Positions 41,335 to 51,399 of a stretch of 64,000 bases of DNA are shown piece by piece. The stretch lies in contig CAUYUJ010004316.1 of assembly GCA_963575745.1 (NCBI GenBank), positions 1 through 64,000 on the forward strand. Reading direction: 5' to 3'. Numbering within the stretch: the stretch's first letter is position 1; each line of letters begins with the position of its first letter. Both the position numbers and the translations under genes were made by a program. This DNA is from Prorocentrum cordatum (Eukaryota > Sar > Dinophyceae > Prorocentrales > Prorocentraceae). The notes beneath the pieces are model-generated. The model was not told the DNA's origin. It made no database searches and saw only the letters and a program-made list of their open reading frames with translations.

Positions 41335-41560
41335 GATCTACCCATATGCCGATCCTCCAAGATCGGCTCATCATAGTGGGCGTAGTAGCCGTACTCGATA
41401 CCAGCGAGCCTGAAGATCCACGTGCCGTCCAACCACCCGGGCAGGGAAGACGCGCGACATCCCGCCCGCGCTGGTGCATCCCGCCCACCTGCGGGCGACC
41501 ATGTTTTTGTTGACTACGTTGGTCATCATCCAATAGAACATGGTCTTCAACTGTGGGCGC
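41335..41560 (-). CDS. Exon of an unrecognised gene, one frame change
   Basis: The minus strand reads KTMFYWMMTNVVNKNMVARRWAG, split as KTMFYWMMTNVVNKNM and VARRWAGCTSAGGMSRVFP. After a shift it continues GTWIFRLAGIEYGYYAHYDE and PILEDRHMG. Amino-acid mix is clearly protein-like and unlike the Ala/Arg-rich surroundings. Flanking exons not identified. Confidence 0.5.
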
Positions 41561-41998
41561 GGCTGACATTTGAATGACGACGCGGCGGCCCAGCCCCCCG
41601 CCCTGCCCAGTCGCTACAGCGCGGGCTGGCGCCACGCTACAGCGCGCGCGCCCTCGTAGTTCCACGCCGCTCGGGTCACCAATAAGCGCCGCCAATAGAG
41701 GGCCGAGGCGCTGACGTGCCCCGCCCAGCCGTGGACATGCGGGGCGCGCGGTGGGCGCGGAGGCCACCGAAACATTGCGGCGCGGGTTCGGGCGGGCGCG
41801 GGCGGGGCGGGGCGGGGTCGCCAATTGAGACGACGCAGCTATGCTTGCAACAACGCTCCCGTGCCTGCATGTAGCGAAGCTACAGCTCCGCGGGACAGGA
41901 AGGGCAGAGGGCGTTAACAATCGTGTGCCGAGCGCGGCGCGCGCACTGGCGAGCCCAATCCTACCGTCGCGCCCCCGCGGCGGTTGTACTAGGCGCGC

Positions 41999-42655
41999 TC
42001 ACTTGAGAGGTTTGATGTCGATGCCCGCCCTTATCGGCGTGATCGGCTTGATCGGAGCCTTGCCGAGCAGGTAGAGGAACGAGCCCACATCAGCCTGGCT
42101 GAGCGGAAAAGGGGGGGCAATGGTGATGGTGATGTGATCGAGTACGGCACTGAAGCGGCGGGGGAGATGATGATGCGGAATGGGATGTCGACGGCGGTGG
42201 CGGCGTGGAGCTTCAGCTCCAGGGAGGCCCGCCTTCGGCCGCATGCTGAAGTATTTCGTGAGCTTCTGCTGTACCTTCACCTTTCCCTTCTGCCGGGCCT
42301 TCACCTTGACGCTGAAGTATTTGGTCAGCAGCTGCTGGGCCTTCACCTTGGTGGTGCGGCCGTCGGGCAGCGGGATGGCCACGTGGCCCAGGTTGCTGAA
42401 CCTGCTGCGGGAGGCAGCAAACACGCTGACAATACCTGCTACAGAAGGTGCCAACGATAACACATGCTGCAGCATGTAAAACAAAGCGCCAGGTGCAGCC
42501 GTCTCCGTAGAGAAACTCGTCGGGAGACATCATCGAGCGCGCCGCCGCCTGGCGTGCACTCCAATACTCCCCGCGCTTGGGGCTCATGGCGGTGTAGTAC
42601 CTTTGCTGCAGCAGGTAACGCAAAGCGCATACAGCGTTACGTTCGCTAAGCAAGA
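41999..42655 (-). CDS. Hypothetical protein, at least two exons
   Basis: Exon 1 (about 42655-42495) reads AMSPKRGEYWSARQAAARSM, MSPDEFLYGDGCTW. The next segment holds ACATGCTGCAGCATGT, a perfect 16-bp palindrome, and is probably an intron (about 42430-42490). Exon 2 reads RFSNLGHVAIPLPDGRTTKV, then two copies of a KVKxQQxLTKYFSxK-type unit, and ends IRAGIDIKPLK with TGA at 41999. The basic repeat suggests nucleic-acid contact, but no family is recognised. Confidence 0.5.
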
Positions 42656-42659
42656 CGAC

Positions 42660-43046
42660 AAGAACAAAGAGGGCACTGGTGGCGCGTGATCCAGTCCAGC
42701 TCCCTCATCACCGCCACATCGCCCGCCCCGTGCGACATCGCAACCTCCACCCACTTTGGCTGCGCCATCGGGCGGCGGCCGCGGCGCAGCTCCAATGAGG
42801 GAGCCCTCGCAAATGTCTGAGCCCTCGCAGGTACATGTGCAATTGTTGGGGGTGGTTGCCGCTGAAGCTTCAGCTCCAGCGGGGGCTGTGGTCGGCGGAG
42901 TTGGGGGCTTCAGCTCAAGCGGTGGGGGAGGAGGGGGGGCTTCAGCTCCAGGGGGTACGGTTTATGCTCAAGAGCTGAATCAACACATAGATCCGTTGAT
43001 ATAAGCGCAGGCGGCGGCGCCGACGATGACGACGACGACGGCGTCC
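42660..43046 (-). other. Probable intron/intergenic with CTTCAGCTCCAG repeats
   Basis: GCTTCAGCTCCAGCGG-like words recur at 42867-42885, 42907 and 42937. No convincing frame. Confidence 0.4.
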
Positions 43047-43733
43047 TCAGCGAGCGCCCGCGGGTCGCCTCAGCGCGGCGGCAGGGCGCTTCCTCACGGC
43101 AGGCGGCGCACCCTCGGCGTCGGCGGCGGCGGGGCGGCGGCGGGGCGTCATCTTCCCACCCGCCATCGCGGTGGCGGTGGCGATGCCGTCCGCTGCGTCA
43201 GCGTCGTTGTCGGTAGCGGCGCTGGCAGCGGCGCTGCCAGCGCTGGCAGCGGCGCTGGTGGCGCCAGCAGCTGGCGGCGCTGCCATCGGCGGAGGTGCCA
43301 CTGGAGGCCCACTGGCAGCGGCAATGGGGGCCCACACATCCGCCAATGTAGGCGCCACCCCTGTCCTTGATGGCGGCGGGCGGTTCGCCGCGTGTCATCC
43401 AATGGTGCGCGGCGCATCCACTGGCGACGCCGACGCCGCGCATCTTGCCATCATCATCTGCATGGCCACCATATCTGCTGCCGATGGCGGCCCGCTGCTG
43501 GCGCCAAGTCCTGCAGGATCATAAGTGGGAACAGCGCGCCGTTGCGTCGGCAATCGCGGCAACCGGCGCGCGCGCCACCGCTGCAGCGGCAGCCGCACCA
43601 ACGGCAGTTGCCGATGCAATTGCAAACGCGCGGACTGGCACACACGCGGTCCTTTAGGCGCACCGTGCGTCGTGCGAATGGCCCCGGATGGGTACTTGGG
43701 GCGCGCAGCTCCAGGGGCTCCTGACATGGGCAC
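43047..43733 (-). CDS. Hypothetical Ala/Pro-rich protein
   Basis: Upstream segment: PTYDPAGLGASSGPPSAADM, VAMQMMMARCAASASP. Then, in another frame, APTLADVWAPIAAASGPPVA, a long Ala/Ser/Pro stretch, DNDADAADGIATATAMAGGK and a basic end with VRKRPAAALRRPAGAR. The KRPAAA-type motif is frequent in dinoflagellate proteins. The two segments are probably separate exons or are split by an indel. No function assigned. Confidence 0.45.
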
Positions 43734-43998
43734 CGACGCGCGCAGCTCCAGGGGCTGGAACAGCGGGACAGCTGAATCTCGAGCCCTCGCAGCTGCAGCT
43801 GCACTGGTTGAAGCCCAATTGGCAATACTGCTGAAGCTTCAGCTGCAGCGGGGAGCGCGAGTGGTGGACGGGGGTTGGCCAGGAGGTTTGATTTCAAGGG
43901 CCGCACCAAACCATAGCTTAAGTATAAAGCGCTCGGCTCTAGTCGGCAGGCTGGTCACACGCGCGCGATCGGGTCGGGGCTCCTGCCCGCCGAACCGC

Positions 43999-44713
43999 TC
44001 ATGCGCCCCAGCTGCTACCCGCCGCAACTGCTACCCGCCGCCGAATCGCCTGCCCGACGGAACCCGCGGCCACCGCAGACTTGCGCGTGCGGTGGCGCTT
44101 GCCCGACGGCTCCACCCACGTGGTGTAGGAGTGCCCGTGGTTTCCGCTGCCCTCGCCGCGGATGTAGGTTTGGGTCCACCATCCGCCCTTGGCCTTCACC
44201 ATCTTCGGTGCGGCGCTCTCCTTCGCCGAGGCAGCGGCGGGCTTCATTTTCACCGAAGCCGCCGTCGCCATGGCGGGCCTCTTGTTCACCGAAGAGGGCG
44301 CCGCGGCGGTGCGCTTCACGCCCTTGCCTCGCCCTTGGCGTTGGCTTTGCCCTTGGTCTTGGCCTTGCCATTCGTGCCCTTGGCCACGGCAGCCATTGCC
44401 GCCACCGCGGCGTCTGCGGCGGCGTCTTCGCCGTCGCCGCCGCCGCCAGCGTCGCCACCGTCTGCGTCGCCCTGGACTCGCTGCCGCCTCTTCGCCAGCA
44501 TCAGTAGTTGGCGGCAGCGGGATCGGGCGCGTGGCGGCGCTGCCAGTCCCGACTGCGGCCGCGGCCTTCGCCAATGCGCCGCCCCACTTCGGCTTGCTCA
44601 GCGGGGGTGCAGCGGCTGCTTGGCCCACCGCGCTGCCGTCCTCGATTGCGAGGATCCCCCCCGCGCTGGGCGGGCACCCGCCGTTGTTGGTGAGGAACCG
44701 CGCGACTGCCTGA
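43999..44713 (-). CDS. Hypothetical nuclear-type protein with C-terminal MBD-like motif
   Basis: Reads RFLTNNGGCPPSAGGILAIE, AAAPPLSKPKWGGALAKAAA, then a shift into MLAKRRQRVQGDADGGDAGG and NGKAKTKGKANAKGEARA, then a shift back to KGVKRTAAAPSSVNKRPAMA. The C-terminus GGWWTQTYIRGEGSGNHGHS, TTWVEPSGKRHRTRKSAV has the W...Y..P.GK..R spacing of methyl-CpG-binding/TAM-type domains. This is suggestive only. No ATG is obvious at the 5' end, so an upstream exon is likely. End at TGA 43999. Confidence 0.5.
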
Positions 44714-44789
44714 TGCTTCCATGGTATGTTATGTTATGGCTGTAATGTTATTGGTGTAGCGTCGTTTACGTGTTTGTATTGTGTTGGGG

Positions 44790-45015
44790 GGGGGAACCTG
44801 ATGAACCCCGTTGCCCTTCGACTGACTGGCGCGCGAGGTGGGCAAGGAGCTGCGCGTGCTGCGCATGGGCATTTTGCTGCACATGTGCGCCAGGCCCACG
44901 ATGCTGTGCTGCACGGGCGGGTCGTCCTCAGTGTGCACGGCGGTGTACACAGGTTGCGCGAGGTCGTTTGGGGTAGTGTAGTTAGGCGCGCACGCGATCC
45001 TCGCCCGCGCGCCGT
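44790..45015 (-). CDS. Exon of an unrecognised gene
   Basis: NYTTPNDLAQPVYTAVHTED, DPPVQHSIVGLAHMCSKMPM then a Ser/Arg-rich stretch. Clear protein character over about 65 residues. A (TA)n run (45035-45063) upstream is probably in an intron or spacer. Confidence 0.4.
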
Positions 45016-45034
45016 TGCACGGTGGGGCACGGCG

Positions 45035-45063
45035 CAATATATATATATATATATATATATAAT
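45035..45063. repeat. (TA)n microsatellite
   Basis: About 14 TA units. Confidence 0.95.
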
Positions 45064-45302
45064 ATTGCACACCGCTTCCAGCCCACAGCCCCCTCACACC
45101 ATCCCCTCAACACCGCCTTGCGCCCAGCCCACCATCCCGTCGGAGTGGGCGATGGTTGCAGCATGGCGCTCGTCACGAGCGCGCCGCAGCGCGCTGCAGC
45201 GCGCTACATGGGCAGACGGGCAGGACGAAGCCTCCATGTATACTTGCTGGGAGCGCGCGACGGCGGCTCCCTTGCGCTGACCACGCCGCGCGGGCCTACT
45301 TG

Positions 45303-46345
45303 ACCACGGACCTGGACTGGACAGGATTGTCGTAGCCCATCAGCATGCTCACAATGGCGTAGACGGGGCGCAAGGCGTTGTCCGACGGGATAACCAGCCC
45401 GAGCGCCTGTGCAACGACAGACATGGAGCTACAGCTCCGATTCGGCGGGGCGCTTCCCCGCGCAACGCAACGGGCGTGGAGCCGCAGCTCATGCGTGGAC
45501 AGCCTAGCGGCGTCACATGGTTCCACGACACGGGCGCCTGAAGGCGCTCGGCGATGACGCCCACCTTCGTTTCCATGCTGCTCGCCGGGTTCAGCTGATC
45601 CCAATCGCCGCGCGTGAGGAAGTAGTTCGGGTTGTCCATGTCCTGTCGACCGAACCCCGCCCGCCTCCCCCCACACGCGCGCGCGAGAGCGCCATCATCA
45701 ACGCAACCCAGAGCAATTACAACGGCGGCACCACCAGCAACATAAGCACAACCATCAGCAACATCACCACCACCACCCGATGCAAAACAAAACATCAATC
45801 ACAACAACACACACCATGATGACAAGCACAAGTCCCGGCGGCGGCCAATCTCCATGTCGCCGCTGCCCATGCCACCGAGCACCCGTTGGTTGACTGCAGC
45901 AGTGGTCTCTACCTCCAGGTCGTCAGAGAACCCGCCGCTACCACCAGGATGTGCATTCGGCGGGGCAGGCTCGATGCTGCAGCACCCCGTGCCGCCAATA
46001 CTATCCCACGCCCCCCATCCCACCCCGACCCCCGCCCGCGCTCAATCCCGTCATGCCCGAATGCACGTGCGTGCTGGGTGGCTGCAGCCCGTTAGATATG
46101 CTCGCTTGTACTTTCTCGTTGATCAGCGACGCGTCGTCCATCGCCAGCTTGGCCGAGCGGACCGATGCAATGATGGACATCGCCATGGTCCGATTGTTCG
46201 CAGCGCTCGCGGCGTGGGAGATGGCACCCGACTGGGAGCTAATCATGAAGCGATCCATGGATTCGATGCGGCGGGCGATCTCCATTGCGGCCACGCGAGC
46301 TGGAGTTCGAGCTGCAGCCGAACTGGAGGGGGGCGGCGTGACGGC
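45303..46345 (-). CDS. Hypothetical multi-exon protein
   Basis: Minus-strand segments in order: MEIARRIESMDRFMISSQSG, AISHAASAANNRTMAMSIIA, LAMDDASLINEKVQASISN (46285-46085). After an intron with GGGCTGCAGCC comes GSGGFSDDLEVETTAAVNQR (to about 45840), then DMDNPNYFLTRGDWDQLNPA, SSMETKVGVIAERLQA (45645-45510). After an intron with GAGCTGCGGCTC and GGAGCTGTAGCTCC comes ALGLVIPSDNALRPVYAIVS, MLMGYDNPVQSRSVVK and the stop at 45303. Frames differ between segments, as expected for exons. No family recognised. Confidence 0.5.
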
Positions 46346-46712
46346 GCTCGAGATGGAGCCGACGCGGCAGCGGCATAGCCTGCGTCATCTGAAGAGAGCA
46401 GGAGCTGCAGCTGCTGGTAGTGCGCACGCGGGTGTGGGCTTCAGCCCGTGCCCGCGCTGAAGGGAGGGCGGGTCGAGCTGAGCAGTGGCCGATGGGGAGA
46501 GCGCCGACGAGGGCGAGGAGGGCGACGCCGACGACGACGATGCGGAGATTGAGCGGGCATGAGGCTCATGAGGACTTAGGGCGGGTCTGCAGCCCAGCTC
46601 GGGAATCCAAAGCGGAGCTGCAGCTCCGAAACTACACGCGGCGCGACCAATGTGTTCATCACGCGGATAACCCACACTCCCGTGCAGGGGAGTTCAAGAG
46701 TGCGTCGGCACA

Positions 46713-47177
46713 CTACGCGCCGAGCCGCTCTAAAAACGCACCAGTGCAAACGCAGAGGAACTTGGTCGTCTGGGCGGCATTCACCTGGGCACCGTCGACC
46801 TGGACGTTGTCGGACAGCGCCCTGACCTGCATCAGGAAGATCGGGCGCCTGTCCTCGAACTCGCCCTTCTTGACGCTAAGTGCGTCGAGGGCCCGCGCCG
46901 GCGTGATCAGAAGCCATTGGGCACTCGACCTGTCGACGAAGGCCGAGTACCAGCCGTTGATCTGTTGCAGGACCAACAGCACGCGGCCGTCGTCGTAGCT
47001 CGTCATCCCCATCAGCGCGTCGTAGCTGATCGGCGACAGGATGGTGCGGACCCAGGCGCCGCTGGATGCGCCGACATCCAGTGACGACGCCGCCACTGAA
47101 GGTGCGGGCCGCTTTGGCGGCGTCGGCGTTGTATCCAACGCGCGCGCGGCCGCGGGCCGCTTACGTGGCGTAGGCAT
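46713..47177 (-). CDS. Hypothetical protein, 154 aa
   Basis: From MPTPRKRPAAARALDTTP (start chosen at the ATG where protein character begins; the frame is open 16 codons earlier). A basic N-terminus is followed by a well-mixed domain: WVRTILSPISYDALMGMTSY, DDGRVLLVLQQINGWYSAFV, FEDRRPIFLMQVRALSDNV, QTTKFLCVCTGAFLERLGA. Intact single frame. The beta-rich pattern suggests a small globular domain of unknown family. Confidence 0.6.
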   Translation of the reverse strand: MPTPRKRPAAARALDTTPTPPKRPAPSVAASSLDVGASSGAWVRTILSPISYDALMGMTSYDDGRVLLVLQQINGWYSAFVDRSSAQWLLITPARALDALSVKKGEFEDRRPIFLMQVRALSDNVQVDGAQVNAAQTTKFLCVCTGAFLERLGA

Positions 47178-47324
47178 GCGTCGCGGGCCGATGTTGGCAC
47201 GGTGAGCACAGGCCGACGCGGGCAAGGCGGGTGCTCGCGCCGATACCGCTAGCGGAGATTGGCGGGCTGCAGCCCTACGAGGTGGGGCGCACCATCATCA
47301 TGGCGAGGATGATGCGTGGGATGG

Positions 47325-47560
47325 AGCGCTGCTTCAGGAGGCCTCAGGAGGCCCCTGCAGGCGGGCACATGAGGTGCCAAGAAGCCCCAGGGGGGCCACA
47401 TGAGGCCTCAGGGGACCCGAATAGCCCATAGGAAGGCCTTAAGAGGCCATCCTACCAGGAAGCCCCAGGAGGTCCCATGGAAGCCCGATGAGGCCCCAGT
47501 AACATGCAGGAGCCCTCAGGCGGCTCCAGGAGGTCTCAGGAGGCCCCAACAGGCTCATGG
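47325..47560. repeat. AGGAGGCCC/AGGCCCCAG repeats
   Basis: Degenerate 9-12 bp units, the same family as at 20-45 and 480-565. No gene. Confidence 0.75.
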
Positions 47561-47699
47561 TTCGTATAAGTGGCGTGAACTCACTGTTCTAACATCAGCA
47601 CCCTGTTCAGCATAATTATCATGACACCATTCCGCATCCCTATCATATCCGCCCGCCCCAGCGTTCTGCCGCCCCGCGTGCGCCGAGGGAGGTTGAGGA

Positions 47700-47759
47700 G
47701 GCATGGCGTGATGATTGCGATGATGATAATGATGGTGACGACGTCGGTGGTGATAATGG

Positions 47760-47790
<31 letters not shown>

Positions 47791-47820
47791 GATGGCGACG
47801 GTGGTTGATGATGCCGATGA
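47700..47820. repeat. GATGAT/GGTGAT repeats
   Basis: Simple-sequence tract; a second one is at 48383-48430. The two bracket the small plus-strand ORF. Confidence 0.8.
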
Positions 47821-47955
47821 TGCCGCTGCATCGCGCGCCCGCGCGCCGCGGTTTCGGCTCGGGCGCGCGTCTTCCATAGGCATCACCGCCAGGGTCACGT
47901 CTGCCCCCGCGGGTGGTATACTCCCTCGTCGCCGCGGCTGGACGCGGCTCGGACA

Positions 47956-48357
47956 ATGAGCTCGGACACGGTGTCCGAGGACAGCGTGTATGGTGGCCCT
48001 GATGACCCATGGGCCACCTTACTCTCGGGCCCTCTGCCTGGGGTCCTCTTGGACTTGCCCGAGCAGCTGGAGGAGGACGACGGCAGGTCGTCCAGCATGC
48101 CCATTCCTCGGGCAGGCATGCCGACGATCTGGGTCGCCAGCGAATGGAACAACATTCAGCAGGGGAGAAGGCTGGGGGGAAGCCTGTCGGCACCCCCAGC
48201 ACCTCCAGCGGCGATGTCGATGGAGGATGCCGCGCGCGAAGCGGCGCGCCTCCGCGTCGCGGAGGCGATGGAGCGCCTCGCCGTCGCGGCCGCGATGGCG
48301 CGGTGGCTGGGGGGCGCCGCGCCGACGCTGCACGACGTCGCGCGGTCCTTTCTCTGA
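47956..48357 (+). CDS. Hypothetical protein, 133 aa, against the local strand trend
   Basis: MSSDTVSEDSVYGGPDDPWA, LPGVLLDLPEQLEEDDGRSS, AGMPTIWVASEWNNIQQGRR, then an Ala/Arg-rich helix (AARLRVAEAMERLAVAAAMA) and LHDVARSFL, stop TGA. The plus frame has better residue balance than the minus frame over the same DNA, so I call it although its neighbours are on the minus strand. No family recognised. Confidence 0.5.
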   Translation: MSSDTVSEDSVYGGPDDPWATLLSGPLPGVLLDLPEQLEEDDGRSSSMPIPRAGMPTIWVASEWNNIQQGRRLGGSLSAPPAPPAAMSMEDAAREAARLRVAEAMERLAVAAAMARWLGGAAPTLHDVARSFL

Positions 48358-49039
48358 GGACCCAGCCCGCCCATCGGGGGGTGGTGATGATGATGATGAT
48401 GATGATGACTATGGTGATGATGGTCATGGGGGGGGGGCAGTCGGGGTGGCGATGATGAAGGCGACGCTGGCGACGACGACGACGGAAAAGGAATGTGGCG
48501 GAATTGAATGAGGAGGGAATGGCCGACGGAGAGGAGGTGGGAACCAGACGGAGGGAGGATATACCGTGCCCTCGCCCGCCGAGCATCGAACTGGCGCGTA
48601 ACGAATGCGACCAGTCAGTCGTTCAGCCAACCAGTTACCCGCGAGGAACACATTCGGTGGGGGGGGGGACGATGGCGGAGAGAGGAGATGCCGTTTCCAA
48701 TGGCGAAAGCCGAACGAGTTGGCGGAGGTCGCGCCTCCACCGGACGGCACACCTCCACCGAGCACGCACGGCGTCGGGGAGGGGCCGCGCGCCGCGGGCC
48801 CTCACCGCGGGACCGCACCGCGGCCGCGACCGCGAGGTCCCACCGCTGCCACACAAACGACACGCCGCCGTCGTCGTCTTCGTCGTCGTCGCCGTCGCCG
48901 CCGTCACCGTTGTTGTCCGTCGTCGTCCGTTGTCGCCCGTCGTCGATTCAGCATGCCCAATATCGTCCGCCGTCGCCGTCCGCCGTCGACTCGTCCGTCG
49001 TCGTCGTCCGTCGTCGCCCGCCCGTCGTCGACGCACCCG
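48358..49039. other. Gene-free; GATGAT and CGTCGTCCGTCGTCGCC repeats
   Basis: Repeats at 48383-48430 and 48860-49035; the middle is GC-rich mixed sequence without a convincing frame. Confidence 0.5.
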
Positions 49040-51103
49040 CTACAGCGGATGAGGGGGGCTGGGTGAGTGAAGATCTGGCACTCGCGGGCCCTCGGCGGCC
49101 ATCGCAACGGCCTGGCGCGCCCAGTGCTGCATGGCCCTGCCCATGCGGCCGAGCATCTGCTGCGACCTGTGCAGGGCCTCCCGCGCCTCGCGCGCGGCGC
49201 GCTCCTGGCCGCCGAGCAGCAACCGCATATCATTCAGCTGCCGCTCCGCCGCCGCTGCCTCGCCCGCCGCCGCCTCGCGCGTCGCGCGCAGCACCGCCCG
49301 CGCCGCGGCGAGCTCGTCCCCCCGCGTGCGCAGCCGCCGCTGGAGGAGATCGATCTCCGCCTCCAGCATCTCGGCGGCGGCGGCGGGGGCCGCGGGCGGC
49401 GGCGGGGCGGGCGCGTCGGCGGCCCGCCCGCGCGCTGCCCACTCGGCCCGCGGCGAGTGCGCGGGCGGCGGCGGGCGCGCCGCCAGCAGGCTCGCGGCGC
49501 GCAGGCGCGCCTCGGCGCCCGCGCGGATCGACTCCACGTCGAAGAACGCGCCAGGGCCGTCCACCTGGCGCGCCTCGACCGCGGCGCCGATCGCGGCGTC
49601 GATCGCCGCGACCACGGCCGTCCCGACGTGGCCCTCGAGCTCCACCGTCGAGCCCGCCGCCACCGCGCCGCGCTGCACGTCGGCGAGGCGCACCTCCGTG
49701 TCGGCCGCCGCGGCCTGCTGCGCAGGCGTGACGGCAGCGTCGGCAGCCGCCCGCCGCCACTGGGCCAGCGCCGCCGTCTCAAGCATGAGACGGCGGGTCC
49801 GCTCGGCCGCGGCGAACTTCGCGATCGCTTCGGCCCGATCGGCGTCAAAGGCGGCCGCATCCACCCACGCCTCGGCGACCTGCCTCGCGACCGCGGCGAT
49901 CTCGCGGTCGGAGACCACCGCGGGAGGGCGCGCCGCCCCCGCGTCGCCCGCCAGCGGCTTCGCGAGCGAGCGCGCGTAGCGGTCGGCCGCCATCTGGCCG
50001 TCGGGGACCGCGCGGGCGATCCCATGCCGCGCCATGGCCTGCAACCACGGCGGGGCCAGCAGCGGCGGCGCCTCGGGCGGCGGCGCGCCGCCGACCGCCG
50101 TCGGGGGGTCGCCGTCGGGGCCGTCCGAGCTCGGCGATCCGTCGGTGCCGCCAGAGCTCGGCGATGCGCCGCACGCGCCGCCGACGGGTGCTGCCGCGGG
50201 GGGCGCGGCCGCTGTTGCCGCCGCGGCGCCGACGGGTGCTGCAGCGGGGCGCGCGGCCGCTGCTGCCGCCGCGGCGCCGACGGGTGCTGCCGCGGGGGGC
50301 GCGGCCGCTGCTGCCGCCGCGGCGCCGACGGGTGCTGCCGCGGGGCGCGCGGCCGCTGCTGCCGCCGCGGCGCCGACTGGTGTTGCCGCGGGGGGCGCGG
50401 CCGCCGCTGGCGTCGCGGCGTCCTCGGCGCCAGCGGAGCGGCGCCAGCGGCGCGGCGGCGGGCCCTCAGAGCCACTGGCCCGCTTTCGGCTCGCAGACGA
50501 GCCCGCAGAGCCACGGGCCAGGCGCGACGGCGAGCCCTCATAGCCGCTACTCACAGCCGGACTCGCATCGCCTTCGGCTCGAAGCGTCGAGCCGCCCTTG
50601 TCCCGCGCCTTCTTGCTCGGGACGCTGCCGCCGACCACCAGCGGGTTGGGGCCATCCAGCGGCACGGGCGCGCCGTAGTAGCCGCTCGGCCGCCGCGCCG
50701 CCTCCTCTCTCCGCCGCTCCGCCTCCTCCGCGGAGGAGTCCCGACGCGCCGCCGCGCGTCCCAGAGGCTCGGCCGCGGGCGGCGAATACGGGCTCGGCGG
50801 CGTCCGCGCGTGAGCCGCCCGCGACGGCGTCGGCAAGTCCGACCGCGGCGCCCCCGTCGGCGGCGCGCCTGGCCAACGCGACGCTGGCGGCGGCGACGAC
50901 GGCGACCGCGAGCGGTCCGACGCCGCGACGCCGCGACCGCGAGGCGGTCCGCCGCCCGCCGAGTGCGGCTGGCTCGCCGACGATGCATCGTCGACGTCGG
51001 ATGGCGGCGTCGGCGTCGGGTCGACGGCCGATGCTGCAGCGCCGACGGCGATGACGTCCGATGCTGCAGCGCCGACGTCGGGCGGCGGCACCGCCGATCC
51101 CAC
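49040..51103 (-). CDS. 687-aa Ala/Pro-rich protein with C-terminal coiled coil
   Basis: Longest credible frame in the window. Residues 1-210 are Ser/Pro/Arg-rich (SRSPSSPPP, AEEAERRREEAARR). Residues about 230-315 are a 16-residue repeat PVGAAAAAAAARPAAA, encoded by five 48-bp units (about 50170-50410). Residues 340-480 are mixed helical (MAADRYARSLAKPLAGDAG, REIAAVARQVAEAWVDAAAF). Residues about 580-670 form a coiled coil (MLEAEIDLLQRRLRTRGDEL, QLNDMRLLLGGQERAAREAR). Ends ...LHSPSPPHPL at 49040. Other frames are also open because of high GC, but only this one gives a balanced coiled coil. Function unknown. Confidence 0.6.
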   Translation of the reverse strand: MGSAVPPPDVGAAASDVIAVGAAASAVDPTPTPPSDVDDASSASQPHSAGGGPPRGRGVAASDRSRSPSSPPPASRWPGAPPTGAPRSDLPTPSRAAHARTPPSPYSPPAAEPLGRAAARRDSSAEEAERRREEAARRPSGYYGAPVPLDGPNPLVVGGSVPSKKARDKGGSTLRAEGDASPAVSSGYEGSPSRLARGSAGSSASRKRASGSEGPPPRRWRRSAGAEDAATPAAAAPPAATPVGAAAAAAAARPAAAPVGAAAAAAAAPPAAAPVGAAAAAAAARPAAAPVGAAAATAAAPPAAAPVGGACGASPSSGGTDGSPSSDGPDGDPPTAVGGAPPPEAPPLLAPPWLQAMARHGIARAVPDGQMAADRYARSLAKPLAGDAGAARPPAVVSDREIAAVARQVAEAWVDAAAFDADRAEAIAKFAAAERTRRLMLETAALAQWRRAAADAAVTPAQQAAAADTEVRLADVQRGAVAAGSTVELEGHVGTAVVAAIDAAIGAAVEARQVDGPGAFFDVESIRAGAEARLRAASLLAARPPPPAHSPRAEWAARGRAADAPAPPPPAAPAAAAEMLEAEIDLLQRRLRTRGDELAAARAVLRATREAAAGEAAAAERQLNDMRLLLGGQERAAREAREALHRSQQMLGRMGRAMQHWARQAVAMAAEGPRVPDLHSPSPPHPL

Positions 51104-51399
51104 GCGCTCGCGGCCCGCCTGCCGCCCCTGCAGCGAGGCTGCGAGGGCGTCGTCTGCCCCGAGGCCGCGGGCGTCCGCGCCGGGGGCGTGCGCCGCCAGG
51201 CGGCGCGGGCGGCGGCCAGGCCGAGGGCATCACCCACGGGGCGCGCCCACAGGGGGCGCGCGCGGCGGTGGGGCGCGCCCACGGGCCGACGTGGCTACAT
51301 GATCATGGCGGGGCGAGGGCATTGCAACAGCGCGAGCAGTGAGTCGGGAGGGCAACGAAGTCGGGCCCAGAGCTGCAGCTCCAGGCCCAAGAACTGCAA

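Noticed and set aside
41303-41920. 205-aa minus-strand ORF
   Set aside because: Ala/Arg/Pro-rich in most of its length; the protein-like reading of 41335-41560 lies in other frames.
49234-50541. Alternative 435-aa Arg/Pro-rich minus-strand ORF
   Set aside because: It overlaps the 687-aa frame, is dominated by Arg/Ala/Pro from high GC and lacks the balanced coiled-coil composition.
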